NCBI GenBank assembly: GCA_022842445.1
Contig: JALHPO010000007.1
Location: 112,234 to 176,233, forward strand
Origin: Nitrospira sp.
Lineage (GTDB): Bacteria > Nitrospirota > Nitrospiria > Nitrospirales > Nitrospiraceae
Direction: 5' to 3'
DNA length: 64,000 bases
Position numbers and translations under genes: made by a program. Positions 9,177 to 18,267 of this stretch are shown piece by piece. The stretch's first letter is position 1. The number at the start of each line of letters is the position of its first letter. Under the pieces are notes generated by a model. The model was not told where the DNA came from, did not search any database, and saw only the letters and a list, made by a program, of their open reading frames with translations.

Positions 9177-9842
9177 TCAGAGCGGCGGCTTGTAACTGGC
9201 ACCGGTCGCATTGGTACGCAGCTGCTGGAGCGTAGCCCTTGCTTCCGGGATAAACTCGGCCCGCTTGTGCTTCCGGGCGATCGCCAAGGCATCGGAGGCC
9301 AGGGTCACGGCTTCCTGATGCCGGCCCCGCTCACACCGGACTCTGGCAAGGGCCAGCCGCGCATTGACCGCGTGCGGCGCCCGCTTGACGACCTGCTGTA
9401 ACAGCTGTTCTCCTTTTTCTTTATCGCCTCCCAGGACGCCAGGGAGCTTCACGAGGAAGGTCCCCTTGGCCGAAAGCGCATCGAGGTGACCGGGATTGAG
9501 TTCAAGTGTCCGATCAAGTTCATTCATCATGCGGCGGAACCCGAAAGTGGCGGTGATGGACTCGCCGTCGATGCGAAGGATCTCTCCTAAATTGCAAAAG
9601 AGCGAAAAATGCGCATCGGCGTATCGCTGATCGAGCGCCACGGCCTGCTCTGCCAGCGCCTGTCCCGTTTGGAAATGCATGAGCCGCGCTTCGCGTACTG
9701 TCGCCACCCGCCCTTGGTCACATTCCTGAAGCGCTTCTTTGGCAAGATGTCTTGCGGAAACCTGCGCCTGAGACGGCATCGGCAAGAGAGCATGACCGGC
9801 CACGATAAGGCCGACTGCGACTCCAAGCGTTTTCCTCAACAT
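9177..9842 (-). CDS. Secreted TPR-like repeat protein
   Basis: From ATG 9842 the protein has a signal peptide (MLRKTLGVAVGLIVAG to PSQAQ) and then helical repeats of the tetratricopeptide type: AEQAVALDQRYADAHF, LDRTLELNPGHLDALS, NARLALARVRCERGRHQEA. TPR proteins mediate protein contacts; the partner here is unknown. It is 221 residues, probably periplasmic. An upstream ATG at 9860 would add six residues. It converges with arfB, with only 3 bp between the stops. Confidence 0.8.
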   Translation of the reverse strand: MLRKTLGVAVGLIVAGHALLPMPSQAQVSARHLAKEALQECDQGRVATVREARLMHFQTGQALAEQAVALDQRYADAHFSLFCNLGEILRIDGESITATFGFRRMMNELDRTLELNPGHLDALSAKGTFLVKLPGVLGGDKEKGEQLLQQVVKRAPHAVNARLALARVRCERGRHQEAVTLASDALAIARKHKRAEFIPEARATLQQLRTNATGASYKPPL

Positions 9843-10094
9843 TCGGACATCCCGTGGCAAGAGGAGGATTCGTCTGTCTGAATGTCTGAGGACACAGCAA
9901 ACGCAGTGCCACGTTAGCCAGGGACCGATGGAGGTGGAACCACTTGATAAACCAACACTCTTCCCATCAGGCGACTGATTGATCCTGCGAATTCTGATGC
10001 CTGAGGGACAACTTACGGCAGAGGGGCGGACAAGCTGGAACAGAACCTTCGCGTACGTTGACTGGAGCCTGAGCTTGAATGAGTCGGTGACGGG

Positions 10095-10886
10095 TCAGGA
10101 GACCGGCGATTCGCCGGGAGCCATCATCCCCAGAATGTTGAATCCGCCGTCCACGTAGATGATCTCTCCGGTAATCCCCCGTCCCAAAGAACTCACGAGA
10201 AACAGCGCCGTATCGCCGACCTCCCCCTGTTCGGTGGCCCGTCGGAGCGGGGCAAACTCTTTATGAAGATCGACCATCTTCGTGATGCCTGACACACCAC
10301 GGGCGGCAAGCGTCTTGATCGGCCCGGCAGAGATCGCATTCACCCGGATATTCTTCGGACCAAGATCATAGGCCAGGTACCGGACGGTGCATTCGAGCGC
10401 AGCCTTGGCGACCCCCATCACATTGTAATGCGGCACAACCCGTTCTGCGCCAAGATAGGAAAGCGTGACGATCGAGCCTCCTTCGGTCATCAATGGCATC
10501 GCGGCTCGCGCGACCGCCACCAGTGAATAGGCACTGACATCCAGCGCCGTTGCGAACCCCTGGCGCGTCGTATTCACAAACTGGCCGGTCAATTCTTCAC
10601 GTGGAGCGAACGCCAGAGAGTGGACGAGAAAATCGAGTCGCCCGAACTCCTTCTCCACCTGCTTCATCAGTGCCGCAATTTCTCCATCATTCCCCACATC
10701 GCAGACATACGCCCGTGCGCCCGACACTGTGGCGGCTAGTTCTTCGACATTCTGCCGCAACCGCTCATTCTGATAATTGAACAGGAGCTGAGCCCCCTGA
10801 CCGGCGGCAGATTGGGCAATGGCCCACGCGATACTGTGTTTATTGGCTACGCCAATAATGAGGCCCTTCTTTCCACTCAGCAACAT
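10095..10886 (-). CDS. fabI: Enoyl-[acyl-carrier-protein] reductase (NADH), FabI
   Basis: A 263-residue short-chain dehydrogenase of the FabI type, which makes the last reduction of each fatty-acid elongation cycle. The N-terminal nucleotide loop is of the FabI form (IIGVANKHSIAWAIA) rather than the TGxxxGxG of other SDRs. The catalytic Tyr-x6-Lys is seen at YNVMGVAK (Tyr154, Lys161), with the FabI-typical second Tyr ten residues earlier. The C-terminal ITGEIIYVDGGFNILGM segment also fits. GAGGAG lies 11 bases before the ATG. Monocistronic in appearance. Confidence 0.95.
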   Translation of the reverse strand: MLLSGKKGLIIGVANKHSIAWAIAQSAAGQGAQLLFNYQNERLRQNVEELAATVSGARAYVCDVGNDGEIAALMKQVEKEFGRLDFLVHSLAFAPREELTGQFVNTTRQGFATALDVSAYSLVAVARAAMPLMTEGGSIVTLSYLGAERVVPHYNVMGVAKAALECTVRYLAYDLGPKNIRVNAISAGPIKTLAARGVSGITKMVDLHKEFAPLRRATEQGEVGDTALFLVSSLGRGITGEIIYVDGGFNILGMMAPGESPVS

Positions 10887-11356
10887 AGATGTCCGTGCTC
10901 CTCGTAGCTTTTTCTTATGGTGTATTCGATTGAACGACGCCTATTTTCTACGACACAATCGGCGCGTGATCCTTGTCAGAAGACGTCACGCAGGGCACGA
11001 AAGATAGCACGATTTTCAACCGGTGTGAACCGGCTTCTTTCTGAAGTTCCCTGACGACGGTTCGGATCCATGGTTGGGGAGAAATTCCTCTCAACAGTCG
11101 GTTGCGTTGAGTTCGGACTATCTTCCAGATGAGATCCCTGTGGCAGAATGGTCTGGGCTCAACTATTCTGCCACAGGGTCTCGTAGGAAGAATCATTCAG
11201 CTCCTCATTAATCGAATATTCTAACCTATGGAATATTTGTATAAAGACGTGCATTCGATTAGATCGATACCCCGGCACCAAGCTTGCTAGATATTCAACC
11301 AGTGCCGAATGAGCGGCACATACTTCAATCATCCTCAAGCTAAGGGGTATATCATT
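10887..11356. other. Divergent intergenic region with two inverted repeats
   Basis: This 470-bp gap lies between fabI and the small lysine-rich secreted protein gene. It contains a perfect 14-bp inverted repeat, CCCTGTGGCAGAAT at 11136-11149 and its complement at 11165-11178, with a 15-base loop. A second shorter one, AATATTC at 11215-11221 and GAATATT at 11231-11237, lies in an AT-rich stretch containing TATAAA, probably near the rightward promoter. No convincing gene is seen. Confidence 0.55.
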
Positions 11357-11560
11357 ATGAAGCACATGTTGATGGCAATCATGGCAGTGGCAGTGGCAGT
11401 GACCTTCACCGCTCCTTCTTTCGCGGAAGACAAGAAGAAGGAAGAGAAGAAGGGTGGCCACGTGGTTGTGTACGGCGAGGAGAAGAAGAAGGAAGAGAAG
11501 AAGGGCGGCCATGCCGACACCTTCGGCGAAGAGAAGAAGAAGGACGAGAAGGGCAAGTAA
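11357..11560 (+). CDS. Small secreted lysine/glutamate-rich repeat protein
   Basis: The 67-residue protein has a signal peptide (MKHMLMAIMAVAVAVTF to PSFAED), then three degenerate copies of a 13-16-residue unit of the form EEKKKEEKKGGH followed by VVVYG or ADTFG. The mature part has almost only Lys, Glu, Gly and His, so it is unlikely to fold into a classical domain; a disordered, possibly metal-binding periplasmic peptide is plausible. No family recognised. An upstream in-frame ATG at 11309 adds residues before the signal peptide and is less likely. A strong terminator follows the stop. Confidence 0.7.
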   Translation: MKHMLMAIMAVAVAVTFTAPSFAEDKKKEEKKGGHVVVYGEEKKKEEKKGGHADTFGEEKKKDEKGK

Positions 11561-11590
11561 TCTCCTTCTTATCCCGGCGAGGCTGGTTTG

Positions 11591-11636
11591 CTTGAGGGGG
11601 TTTCCACTTCTGGTGGGAACCCCCTCAAGTGTTTTT
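11591..11636 (+). terminator. Rho-independent terminator after the lysine-rich gene
   Basis: A 15-bp stem, CTTGAGGGGGTTTCC at 11591-11605 and its near-perfect complement at 11615-11629, is followed by five T at 11632-11636. Confidence 0.9.
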
Positions 11637-11637
11637 A

Positions 11638-11827
11638 GCCCGCATTATTCATGACGATTCGTCGCGAAATCGCGGAGTCGCGTGGCGAGAGCGGCGCGCG
11701 GAGCCCGGAGGACCTAAGGCGTACTAGTGCAGTACGTCGAAGGCCCGAGGGGCGAGCCCGCCGACCGAAGGCTCGTCGCAGTAGCGAATCGGCGATTGCA
11801 GCAGAAGCGCTCATGAATTATGCGGGC
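11638..11827. repeat. 190-bp palindromic intergenic element (MITE/REP-like)
   Basis: The ends are 17-bp inverted repeats with one mismatch: GCCCGCATTATTCATGA at 11638-11654 and TCATGAATTATGCGGGC at 11811-11827. The interior is GC-rich and self-complementary, with a central GTACT-N5-AGTAC hairpin. It has no credible coding potential. Its right end lies inside the 3' end of the Nudix gene. Confidence 0.75.
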
Positions 11828-12342
11828 TCGCCCCGTCTGGTTCTGAGATAGACTGCCTGCAACCCTACGATCGTCTTCGCGTCACGGATTGTCCCATCCT
11901 CGATTTTATTCACCGCCTCTGCAAGCGGCATTTCGATGATGTCCAATACTTCGTCCGGATCCAGCTGCTGCCGGCCCGTTGTCAGCCCCGTCGCCTTGTA
12001 CACATGGATCACTTCGTCGGCAAACCCCGGAGCGGTAAAGATGCTGGTCAGCAACTCGAAGGATGCGGCTCGATAGCCCACCTCTTCTTCCAACTCCCGC
12101 GACGCACAGTGGAGAGGGTCTTCGCCGGGCTGAAGTTTTCCCGCAGGGATTTCATAGATAAATCCTCCTGCCGCATGGCGAAACTGCCGGATCAACACGA
12201 CCGTGCCATCATCCTTTACTGGGACGACTGCGGCAGCGCCAGGGTGACGGATCGTCTCAAGATCGATCGTGGCTCCGTTCGGCAGAGTCACAGTATCGAT
12301 ATTGAGAGTGACGACTTTGCCTGTGTAGATGTTTCTCGTCAT
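11818..12342 (-). CDS. Nudix hydrolase, ADP-ribose pyrophosphatase-like
   Basis: The 174-residue protein contains a full Nudix box, GKLQPGEDPLHCASRELEEE followed by VGY, matching GX5EX7REUXEEXGU. The N-terminal strands and FRHAAGGFIYEIPAG resemble NudF-type ADP-ribose pyrophosphatases, which hydrolyse nucleoside-diphosphate sugars using magnesium. The last residues (GEPA and the stop) are encoded inside the terminal repeat of the 11638-11827 palindromic element, so the C-terminus has probably been replaced or trimmed by that element. It sits 39 bp downstream of gcvT on the same strand. Confidence 0.9.
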   Translation of the reverse strand: MTRNIYTGKVVTLNIDTVTLPNGATIDLETIRHPGAAAVVPVKDDGTVVLIRQFRHAAGGFIYEIPAGKLQPGEDPLHCASRELEEEVGYRAASFELLTSIFTAPGFADEVIHVYKATGLTTGRQQLDPDEVLDIIEMPLAEAVNKIEDGTIRDAKTIVGLQAVYLRTRRGEPA

Positions 12343-12381
12343 CTTATCGTCCGCTTCACCTTACGCCTCACGCCTCACACC

Positions 12382-13485
12382 TCACGTCCTTTTTCGCGTA
12401 TAGAACGGCGGCTTGACCACCGTCGCGAGAAAGGCCTTGCCTCTGATATCAACCGCGATCGAAGTCCCCGGAGCGGCATAGGCCGCCGGCACGTAGCCCA
12501 ATCCGATCCCCTTCTGTAAGCGGGGCGACAGATTGCCGCTGCTCACGTCTCCGACCGGTTTCGAGGTGGCAGGATCAAGAATCTTGAATCCATGCCGTGG
12601 GACGCCTTTTTCCAGAAGCTCGAAGGCAATGAACCGGCGTCCCGGACCCGCTTGCTTCTGAGCCCATAGCGCATCGCGACCGATGAAATCTCCCTTGGTG
12701 AAACTCACGGCCCATTCCACACCGGCTTCAATCGGCGTGGTTGCTTCATCAATATCATTGCCATAGAGCAGATAGCCCATCTCCAGGCGCAGGAGATCGC
12801 GCGCGCCGAGTCCTGCAGGCTTGACACCAGCGGACTGCCCTCTGTCCAGCAGAGCATTCCAGACCGGTGCCGGCGGTCCGTAGACATAGAACTCATAGCC
12901 GAACTCACCCGTATAGCCGGTCCGGGCGACCAGGCAAGGAACCGACTCGATCGTGACCATGGTCGACTCTCTGAGCTTGAGCGCATCCAGCGCCGTTGAT
13001 CCAAAGGTTGCGACGACTGCGCGCGTGGCGGGACCCTGCAGGGCAATCTGCGCGATCTCCGTCGAACGATCGTGGATCCGGCAGCCGGGAACGTGTGCGC
13101 CCTGCTCCAGCAGCCATGAATGAATCTTATCGCGATTGGACGCATTGACGCACAGCAGATATTCGTTCGGGCCCGCCAAGCGATAGACAAAGATATCGTC
13201 TTTGATACCTCCCTGCCGGTTGCAGACCATCGAATACTGCGCGTGCATAGGTTGAAGCACGGCAATGTCATTGGTGGTAATCCCTTGTAAGAAGACCAGG
13301 GCGCCTGCCCCACTGACTTCGATACGGCCCATGTGGCTCACATCGAACAGGCCGGCTGCGGTCCTGACCGTCTGATACTCATCGACCACTCCGCCGTACT
13401 GGATGGGCATGTCCCAGCCGGCAAAATCGACGAGTTTGGCCCCGGCGGCGCGATGCTGGGCGATGAGTGGAGTCTGTTTCATCAT
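12382..13485 (-). CDS. gcvT: Glycine cleavage system T protein (aminomethyltransferase)
   Basis: A 367-residue protein of normal GcvT length. It has the N-terminal FAGWDMPIQYGG, VSHMGRIEVSG and FLQGITTNDI segments and the folate-binding region with ARTGYTGEFGYEFY and GLGARDLLRLEMGY. T protein transfers the methylene group of glycine from lipoyl-H protein to tetrahydrofolate. The other gcv genes are not in this window. Two adjacent ATG codons start the frame; either could serve. It is followed by the Nudix gene. Confidence 0.95.
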   Translation of the reverse strand: MMKQTPLIAQHRAAGAKLVDFAGWDMPIQYGGVVDEYQTVRTAAGLFDVSHMGRIEVSGAGALVFLQGITTNDIAVLQPMHAQYSMVCNRQGGIKDDIFVYRLAGPNEYLLCVNASNRDKIHSWLLEQGAHVPGCRIHDRSTEIAQIALQGPATRAVVATFGSTALDALKLRESTMVTIESVPCLVARTGYTGEFGYEFYVYGPPAPVWNALLDRGQSAGVKPAGLGARDLLRLEMGYLLYGNDIDEATTPIEAGVEWAVSFTKGDFIGRDALWAQKQAGPGRRFIAFELLEKGVPRHGFKILDPATSKPVGDVSSGNLSPRLQKGIGLGYVPAAYAAPGTSIAVDIRGKAFLATVVKPPFYTRKRT

Positions 13486-13570
13486 CAGTCGAAAGTCAGA
13501 AAGTCTGTCAAGTCACAACGTCTCAAGGCCGAGACTTGATGACGTTCTGACTTGATGGACGTGACGACGT

Positions 13571-14014
13571 TCACCGCACTCCGAGCAACTCGACGTCGAA
13601 AATCAACGTCGCATTCGGCGGAATCACTCCACCGGCCCCGCGCGAACCATAGCCCAGGTCTGAGGGAATCGTCAGCTTGCGTTTGCCGCCGACTTTCATG
13701 CCTTGGACCCCCTCATCCCACCCCTTGATGACCCGTCCGGCCCCGAGCGGAAAAGAAAAGGGCTGGCCACGATCCACGGAACTGTCGAACTTCTTTCCAT
13801 TCTCCAGCCACCCTGTGTAGTGGACGCTCACAGTCTTGCCGGCGACGGCGACATCACCTGTCCCGACTGCCTGATCGACATATTTGAGCCCGGACGCAGT
13901 GACCGTCTCCCCGGCGTTCGAGCCCTTCTCGTTCGCAGTCATGGTGCCTCCCCATCCGAATAGTGGTGTGAAAACCAACGTCATGATGATGCCCAGGGTG
14001 ACTCGGCGTCTCAT
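13571..14014 (-). CDS. FKBP-type peptidyl-prolyl cis-trans isomerase, exported
   Basis: The 147-residue protein starts with a signal-like segment ([20 protein letters not shown]) and has one complete FKBP domain: [56 protein letters not shown], and [13 protein letters not shown]. It catalyses proline isomerisation during folding, probably in the periplasm. GAGG precedes the start. Neighbouring genes (gcvT to the left, FIST to the right) are on the same strand but functionally unrelated. Confidence 0.93.
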   Translation of the reverse strand: MRRRVTLGIIMTLVFTPLFGWGGTMTANEKGSNAGETVTASGLKYVDQAVGTGDVAVAGKTVSVHYTGWLENGKKFDSSVDRGQPFSFPLGAGRVIKGWDEGVQGMKVGGKRKLTIPSDLGYGSRGAGGVIPPNATLIFDVELLGVR

Positions 14015-14062
14015 ACGTCCTCCTTATGCCGCATCGAACGGCGTTGTCAATGATGCCACGTC

Positions 14063-15289
14063 TTATATCGTGACTTTCGCAGAATCCGGCGCTGCAAAGA
14101 GCGCCATGCAGGCCGTATAGCCATGCAGGAAGTTTCTGCCACCGACCGGTCCGATTTCACCCTGCGCAAAAAATCCTGCCAGAGGGATCGAGCCCAACCG
14201 GTCTGCCATCGTCGCTGCGTCGTGATTAGGCTTTCCAAACAAGCCGCGTCCCCGGCCACAGCAACTGAACATAAGGGCTCCGAGCGGCTGACGGCGATGG
14301 GCAGCCCGATCGGCGGCCAGCAACAAATTCAGGTCCTCGCTGGCCGATTTGGCGTCCCGCAGTTGGAATTGCACGGTTTGCCCTTCTTGCACGACATCGC
14401 CCACCGCCACCGATCCGGTTGTTTGATCGGCCCCGACGAGATTCCTGACAAGAAAATCGCCCCGCTCGAACCGGTCCCGATGTTCATCGATGACGATGCC
14501 GAGATGTAAGGCCCGATGGGCGTGGCGCCGGTCTTCCTCCGGCAATGACTCAAAGACCGCTTGTAACCGTTCCAATGCCGGAACACCGCCAAGCTCATAA
14601 ATAAGATTGTGCTCGGCCTTTGTAACGACGAACCGCTCACCGATGAGCCGGCAGCCTTGTGAGATGACCGGGCGAACATCGACTGGTCCTGACAGCCGGA
14701 CTCCTACCAATCCGCCCGTCAACACTTCGTCTTGGAAGATCAACCGGTTCTCCCCCTCACCCTGCCCTCCTCCGGCTAATCCACCGATGGCCCTGGTCCC
14801 CGGATACCGTTCATCGATGAGTCCAAGCACTTCTCGCATAGGGGTGCTGAACGGATCGGCCAACAGGAGAAACGAGGACTGTATGGTACTCGGCTCCGGC
14901 CAACCGGATAGCCGAAACTGGTCTTGCACGGGCGAGAACGACGATCGAATCGGCTCCAGCGCCACATCAGGCATTGATGCCGCCCAGAGCGTGACCGCCG
15001 GGGCTGTTTCCAGTTCCTCTGCGCCGGCAATCACCCCCTCCCCGCTGCACCCGACTATCATGCGCGGATGAAGGGACTGCCGGATCATGGCCGCTAAGAG
15101 CTCGGATTTTGAGGCATGATGGGCTGAAAAAAACAAACAGACGAGATCGATCGAGGCGGTATCGAGCTTGGCTCGGATTTCATCGGCAAGGTCGCGCGCT
15201 GCCGCCTCCGTATCCGATCGTTTGGACAACGCCGCCGCAAAGCGCAACGCGGTGGTCTGCGGAAGTGATGGGGGCAAGGGGCTGGGCAT
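14063..15289 (-). CDS. FIST N- and C-domain protein
   Basis: The 408-residue protein has the FIST layout: an N-terminal half with LVCLFFSAHHASKSELLAAM, MIVGCSGEGVIAGAEE and AIGGLAGGG, and a C-terminal half with ALMFSCCGRGRGLFG and PLAGFFAQGEIGPVGGRNF. FIST domains are sensory and thought to bind small ligands such as amino acids; some act with signalling proteins. No signal peptide or enzymatic motif is seen, so it is probably cytoplasmic. A small ORF lies 27 bp upstream on the same strand and could be co-transcribed. Confidence 0.88.
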   Translation of the reverse strand: MPSPLPPSLPQTTALRFAAALSKRSDTEAAARDLADEIRAKLDTASIDLVCLFFSAHHASKSELLAAMIRQSLHPRMIVGCSGEGVIAGAEELETAPAVTLWAASMPDVALEPIRSSFSPVQDQFRLSGWPEPSTIQSSFLLLADPFSTPMREVLGLIDERYPGTRAIGGLAGGGQGEGENRLIFQDEVLTGGLVGVRLSGPVDVRPVISQGCRLIGERFVVTKAEHNLIYELGGVPALERLQAVFESLPEEDRRHAHRALHLGIVIDEHRDRFERGDFLVRNLVGADQTTGSVAVGDVVQEGQTVQFQLRDAKSASEDLNLLLAADRAAHRRQPLGALMFSCCGRGRGLFGKPNHDAATMADRLGSIPLAGFFAQGEIGPVGGRNFLHGYTACMALFAAPDSAKVTI

Positions 15290-15316
15290 GCGCGCGGGTT
15301 GAGAATGACGGAAACG

Positions 15317-15544
15317 TCAGACGCCTGGATCCATGCGTTGAGACCGGGTCTGTGCCAATTGTTTGTAATACCGCCACAGATAGGAGTGATAGTCGTCGAC
15401 CTGCGCAAGCAGGTAGTGGAGTTCCGTCGGATCCTCGGTTTCGAGGGCACGGACCATACGGGTCTTCAAAAACTCGCCGAAGGCTTCGGTCTTTTCTACC
15501 GCCGTCAGCAGCCGCAAGCCTCCGCCGATTTGATACTCGTTCAT
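15317..15544 (-). CDS. Small hypothetical protein upstream of FIST gene
   Basis: From ATG 15544 the product is 75 residues, starting MNEYQIGGGLRLLTAVEK. It is mainly helical, with a Tyr/Trp-rich segment DDYHSYLWRYYKQLAQT. No signal or family was recognised. The frame extends upstream to 15610 but that part is Arg/Ser-rich and looks non-coding. Its position just before the FIST gene, in the same direction, suggests co-expression. Confidence 0.6.
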   Translation of the reverse strand: MNEYQIGGGLRLLTAVEKTEAFGEFLKTRMVRALETEDPTELHYLLAQVDDYHSYLWRYYKQLAQTRSQRMDPGV

Positions 15545-15650
15545 CTGGTTGTTCTCCAATCTGAGGCGACTGGAGAATACCGAGCGGGGGGGAGAAATTG
15601 CAAGCCTCATCCATGGGTCAGAATCTTGCCCGGCATTGAGAATCGAACGA

Positions 15651-16880
15651 TCAGTTCCGGAATGGGGCGACCATCAACGCTTTGACACGATCGAGATCGA
15701 TGGCCTGGACGCGGTGGCCGTCGCGGCCTGTGACCGTCGTGGCCATGCTAAGGGCGTTGACGATGGCCTCTTCGGTAGCTTCCACCGTGGCGGTCATCAG
15801 CGGATTCAGATGGGTATCGGCAAGATGGGTCAACGTATAGGCCGGGTCTTTGGGATAGTGCGGAATGACATTCGCGGTCGAGAAGGCGAGCATGAAGTCC
15901 CCGCTGCCATGGCGCGCGGTGGATCCGGTGCGGGCGAGGCCGAGCGCGGCGCGCTTGGCCAATCTGGTGAGCTGCCGGCTATCGAGCGGGGCATCGGTGG
16001 CGATGATCACAATGATGGACCCTTCGCTCTGGCCCGGCGCGAGGGCTTCGGACATATGCTGAGGCGGCTCATAGAGTTTTCCCACCGGCACGCCGGCGAT
16101 AACCAGTTCGGGCCTGCGGCCATGATTCGCGTTGACGAGCACTCCGATGGTGTAGCCACCTTCTTTCTCAGACAGTTTTCTCGACGAGGTGCCGATACCA
16201 CCCTTAAATCCATAGGAGATCATGCCGGTGCCTGCCCCGACCGTGCCTTCCTTCACCGGACCGCCGATTGCACTGCCGAGTGCCGCCATTACGTCCTGCT
16301 CGGACACGTGGCGGCCTTGGATGTCATTCAATCGCCCGTCGTCGCATTCAGCGACAACCGGAGTCAGCGTGTCGTCGGAGATGCCGATCTCGGGATATTG
16401 CTTGATCATCCAGCTCATGACGCCGTTGGCGACACGGGGGACGTTGAGCGTATTCGTGAGCGCGATGGGATATTCGAGGAAGCCTGATTCGGCCACCCAT
16501 GAGAGGCCCGTCATTTCGCCGGTCCCATTCAGCACGAACGATCCGGCGGCTACCTTCTTGTGCCAGACGTCGTCGCGCGGAATCACGACGGTGACGCCGG
16601 TGCGCACAGGCCCCTGGCCCGGCTTGAGCGGCCCCTCCCCTTGGATGAGAGTCGTGTGACCCACCTTCACGCCGGCTACGTCAGTAATGGCGTTGAGAGG
16701 GCCGGGCTGATACGAGCCGATGGCGATGCCCAGATCTCGAATCCGCTGACGGCCATGATTCGATTCGGCAGCAGCGACCGAAACACAGCCGGAGATCAGA
16801 GGAGCAAGGCACGACAGAATGAGCAGCCGAATGGCCCCCTTCGCCGTGAGCGGCGCCGGAGGACTGAGGCTATACCTCAT
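15651..16880 (-). CDS. P1-family peptidase (DmpA-like), lipoprotein
   Basis: The 409-residue frame from ATG 16880 begins with a lipoprotein signal ending LISGC. The rest matches the DmpA/P1 aminopeptidase family: IRDLGIAIGSYQPGPLNAITDV, VGHTTLIQGEG, and the autocleavage region GTVGAGTGMISYGFKGGIGTSSR-like segment, where a Gly and a Ser/Thr form the self-processing site. These Ntn-type hydrolases release N-terminal residues, sometimes D-amino acids. The start overlaps the stop of the upstream beta-CASP gene by 11 bp, indicating translational coupling. An open frame continues upstream to 17129 but lies within that gene. Confidence 0.9.
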   Translation of the reverse strand: MRYSLSPPAPLTAKGAIRLLILSCLAPLISGCVSVAAAESNHGRQRIRDLGIAIGSYQPGPLNAITDVAGVKVGHTTLIQGEGPLKPGQGPVRTGVTVVIPRDDVWHKKVAAGSFVLNGTGEMTGLSWVAESGFLEYPIALTNTLNVPRVANGVMSWMIKQYPEIGISDDTLTPVVAECDDGRLNDIQGRHVSEQDVMAALGSAIGGPVKEGTVGAGTGMISYGFKGGIGTSSRKLSEKEGGYTIGVLVNANHGRRPELVIAGVPVGKLYEPPQHMSEALAPGQSEGSIIVIIATDAPLDSRQLTRLAKRAALGLARTGSTARHGSGDFMLAFSTANVIPHYPKDPAYTLTHLADTHLNPLMTATVEATEEAIVNALSMATTVTGRDGHRVQAIDLDRVKALMVAPFRN

Positions 16881-18267
16881 GCGTACTGCCGTGATGCGGG
16901 ATTCGCACATCGATCTTTGGATGTTCCGCTTGGATGGCGGCACCCAGCGACAGAGCCTGCCTCTCTTCGCCGTGCACGATGAAGACTTTGCTCGGCAACG
17001 GGGTAATCGCCCTGACATAGGCAAGCAGGTCGTTTCGGTCGGCATGGGCCGAGAGACCATTGAACCGCACAACTTGAGCGCGGCGTTGCGTCGGCACGCC
17101 GAAGATCGGCACCACGTCCCAGCCCTCAACCAATTTCCGTCCTAATGTATGTTCGGCCTGGAATCCGACAAAGACAATGATGTTGGCCTCGTCCTGAATC
17201 GCATGCTTGAGATGGTGAAGGACACGTCCTCCCTCGCACATCCCCGACGAGGAAATGATGACACAGGGCCCCCGCATGGCATTGAGCCGCTTGCTGTCCT
17301 CCGCCGACGACACAAAGTGGATGTATCGCGAGGCGAAGACATCGCCACCCGAAGAAAAGGTCTTCAACGTCTCTTCGTCATAACATTCCGGGTGGCGCCG
17401 GAACACACCCGTGGCCTTGTCCGCCAGAGGTGAATCGATATAGATGGGAATGGGATCGACCCGTCCCTCGCCCACCAGTTCCTTGATCCGCATGACCAGT
17501 TCCTGCGTGCGCCCCACCGCGAAGGCCGGCACGATGACCTTGCTCTTGTGTTGCCGCGCATGGGCGATCAGGTCCTGGGCTTTCTTCTTCATTTCCTCGC
17601 CGGCCTGTTCGTGCAGCCGGTCGCCGTACGTGGACTCCAGAATCAGGATGTCGCAGGCGGGCGGCGGCTCGGGATCGCGCAGGATCGGCATGTGGGACCG
17701 TCCCAGATCTCCACTGAACAAGACCGTGGTGCTCGTGCCCCGCGCCGTGTATTTGACACGGACAGCGGCCGATCCCAGGATATGGCCGGCATCGTGAAAC
17801 GTGGCGGTGACCCGCGGCGCGATCTTCAGCTGGTCACCGTATCGCGCGCCTTCAAACTTCCTGACAATCTTCCTGACATCATCGCCGTCGTATAACGGTT
17901 GAATGCAGGTTTTCCCTCGTCGCTTCTCATGTTTATTGACATACCGGCAGTCGTTCTGCTGCACGCGCGCGGAATCCTCGAGCATGATGCCGGCGAGATC
18001 AGCCGATGCCCGGGTGAGGTACACTTTCCCGGAGAAGCCCTGCCGGGGCAACACCGGCAACGCACCTGAATGGTCGATATGGGCGTGCGAGAGCAGGACA
18101 GCCCCGAGTGATTTCGGGTCGAAGCCCAGTTCCCGGTTTTTCCGCACCGCCTCCTCTCGGCGCCCTTGAAACATTCCACAATCGAGGAGCATGCGGAACC
18201 CCGGGACCTCGATCATATGACGGCTTCCGGTGACCGAACGAGCGGCGCCATGGAATGAGAGTTTCAT
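16870..18267 (-). CDS. Metallo-beta-lactamase/beta-CASP RNase-like protein
   Basis: The 465-residue protein has the metallo-beta-lactamase core, with the HAHIDHSG metal motif near residue 60 and a later GHILGSAAV histidine. It also has the beta-CASP insert (FAVGRTQELVMRIKELV) and the C-terminal RNA-specificity domain with SAHAD (GLSAHADRNDLLAYV). Relatives are RNA-processing endo/exonucleases of the CPSF/YSH1 type. It overlaps the LOG gene by 4 bp upstream and the peptidase downstream, forming a three-gene operon. Its RNA substrate cannot be told from sequence. Confidence 0.92.
   Translation of the reverse strand: MKLSFHGAARSVTGSRHMIEVPGFRMLLDCGMFQGRREEAVRKNRELGFDPKSLGAVLLSHAHIDHSGALPVLPRQGFSGKVYLTRASADLAGIMLEDSARVQQNDCRYVNKHEKRRGKTCIQPLYDGDDVRKIVRKFEGARYGDQLKIAPRVTATFHDAGHILGSAAVRVKYTARGTSTTVLFSGDLGRSHMPILRDPEPPPACDILILESTYGDRLHEQAGEEMKKKAQDLIAHARQHKSKVIVPAFAVGRTQELVMRIKELVGEGRVDPIPIYIDSPLADKATGVFRRHPECYDEETLKTFSSGGDVFASRYIHFVSSAEDSKRLNAMRGPCVIISSSGMCEGGRVLHHLKHAIQDEANIIVFVGFQAEHTLGRKLVEGWDVVPIFGVPTQRRAQVVRFNGLSAHADRNDLLAYVRAITPLPSKVFIVHGEERQALSLGAAIQAEHPKIDVRIPHHGSTHEV

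Noticed and set aside
10948..11196. An 82-residue leftward frame upstream of fabI
   Set aside because: It spans the perfect 14-bp inverted repeat and has no ribosome site or family pattern.
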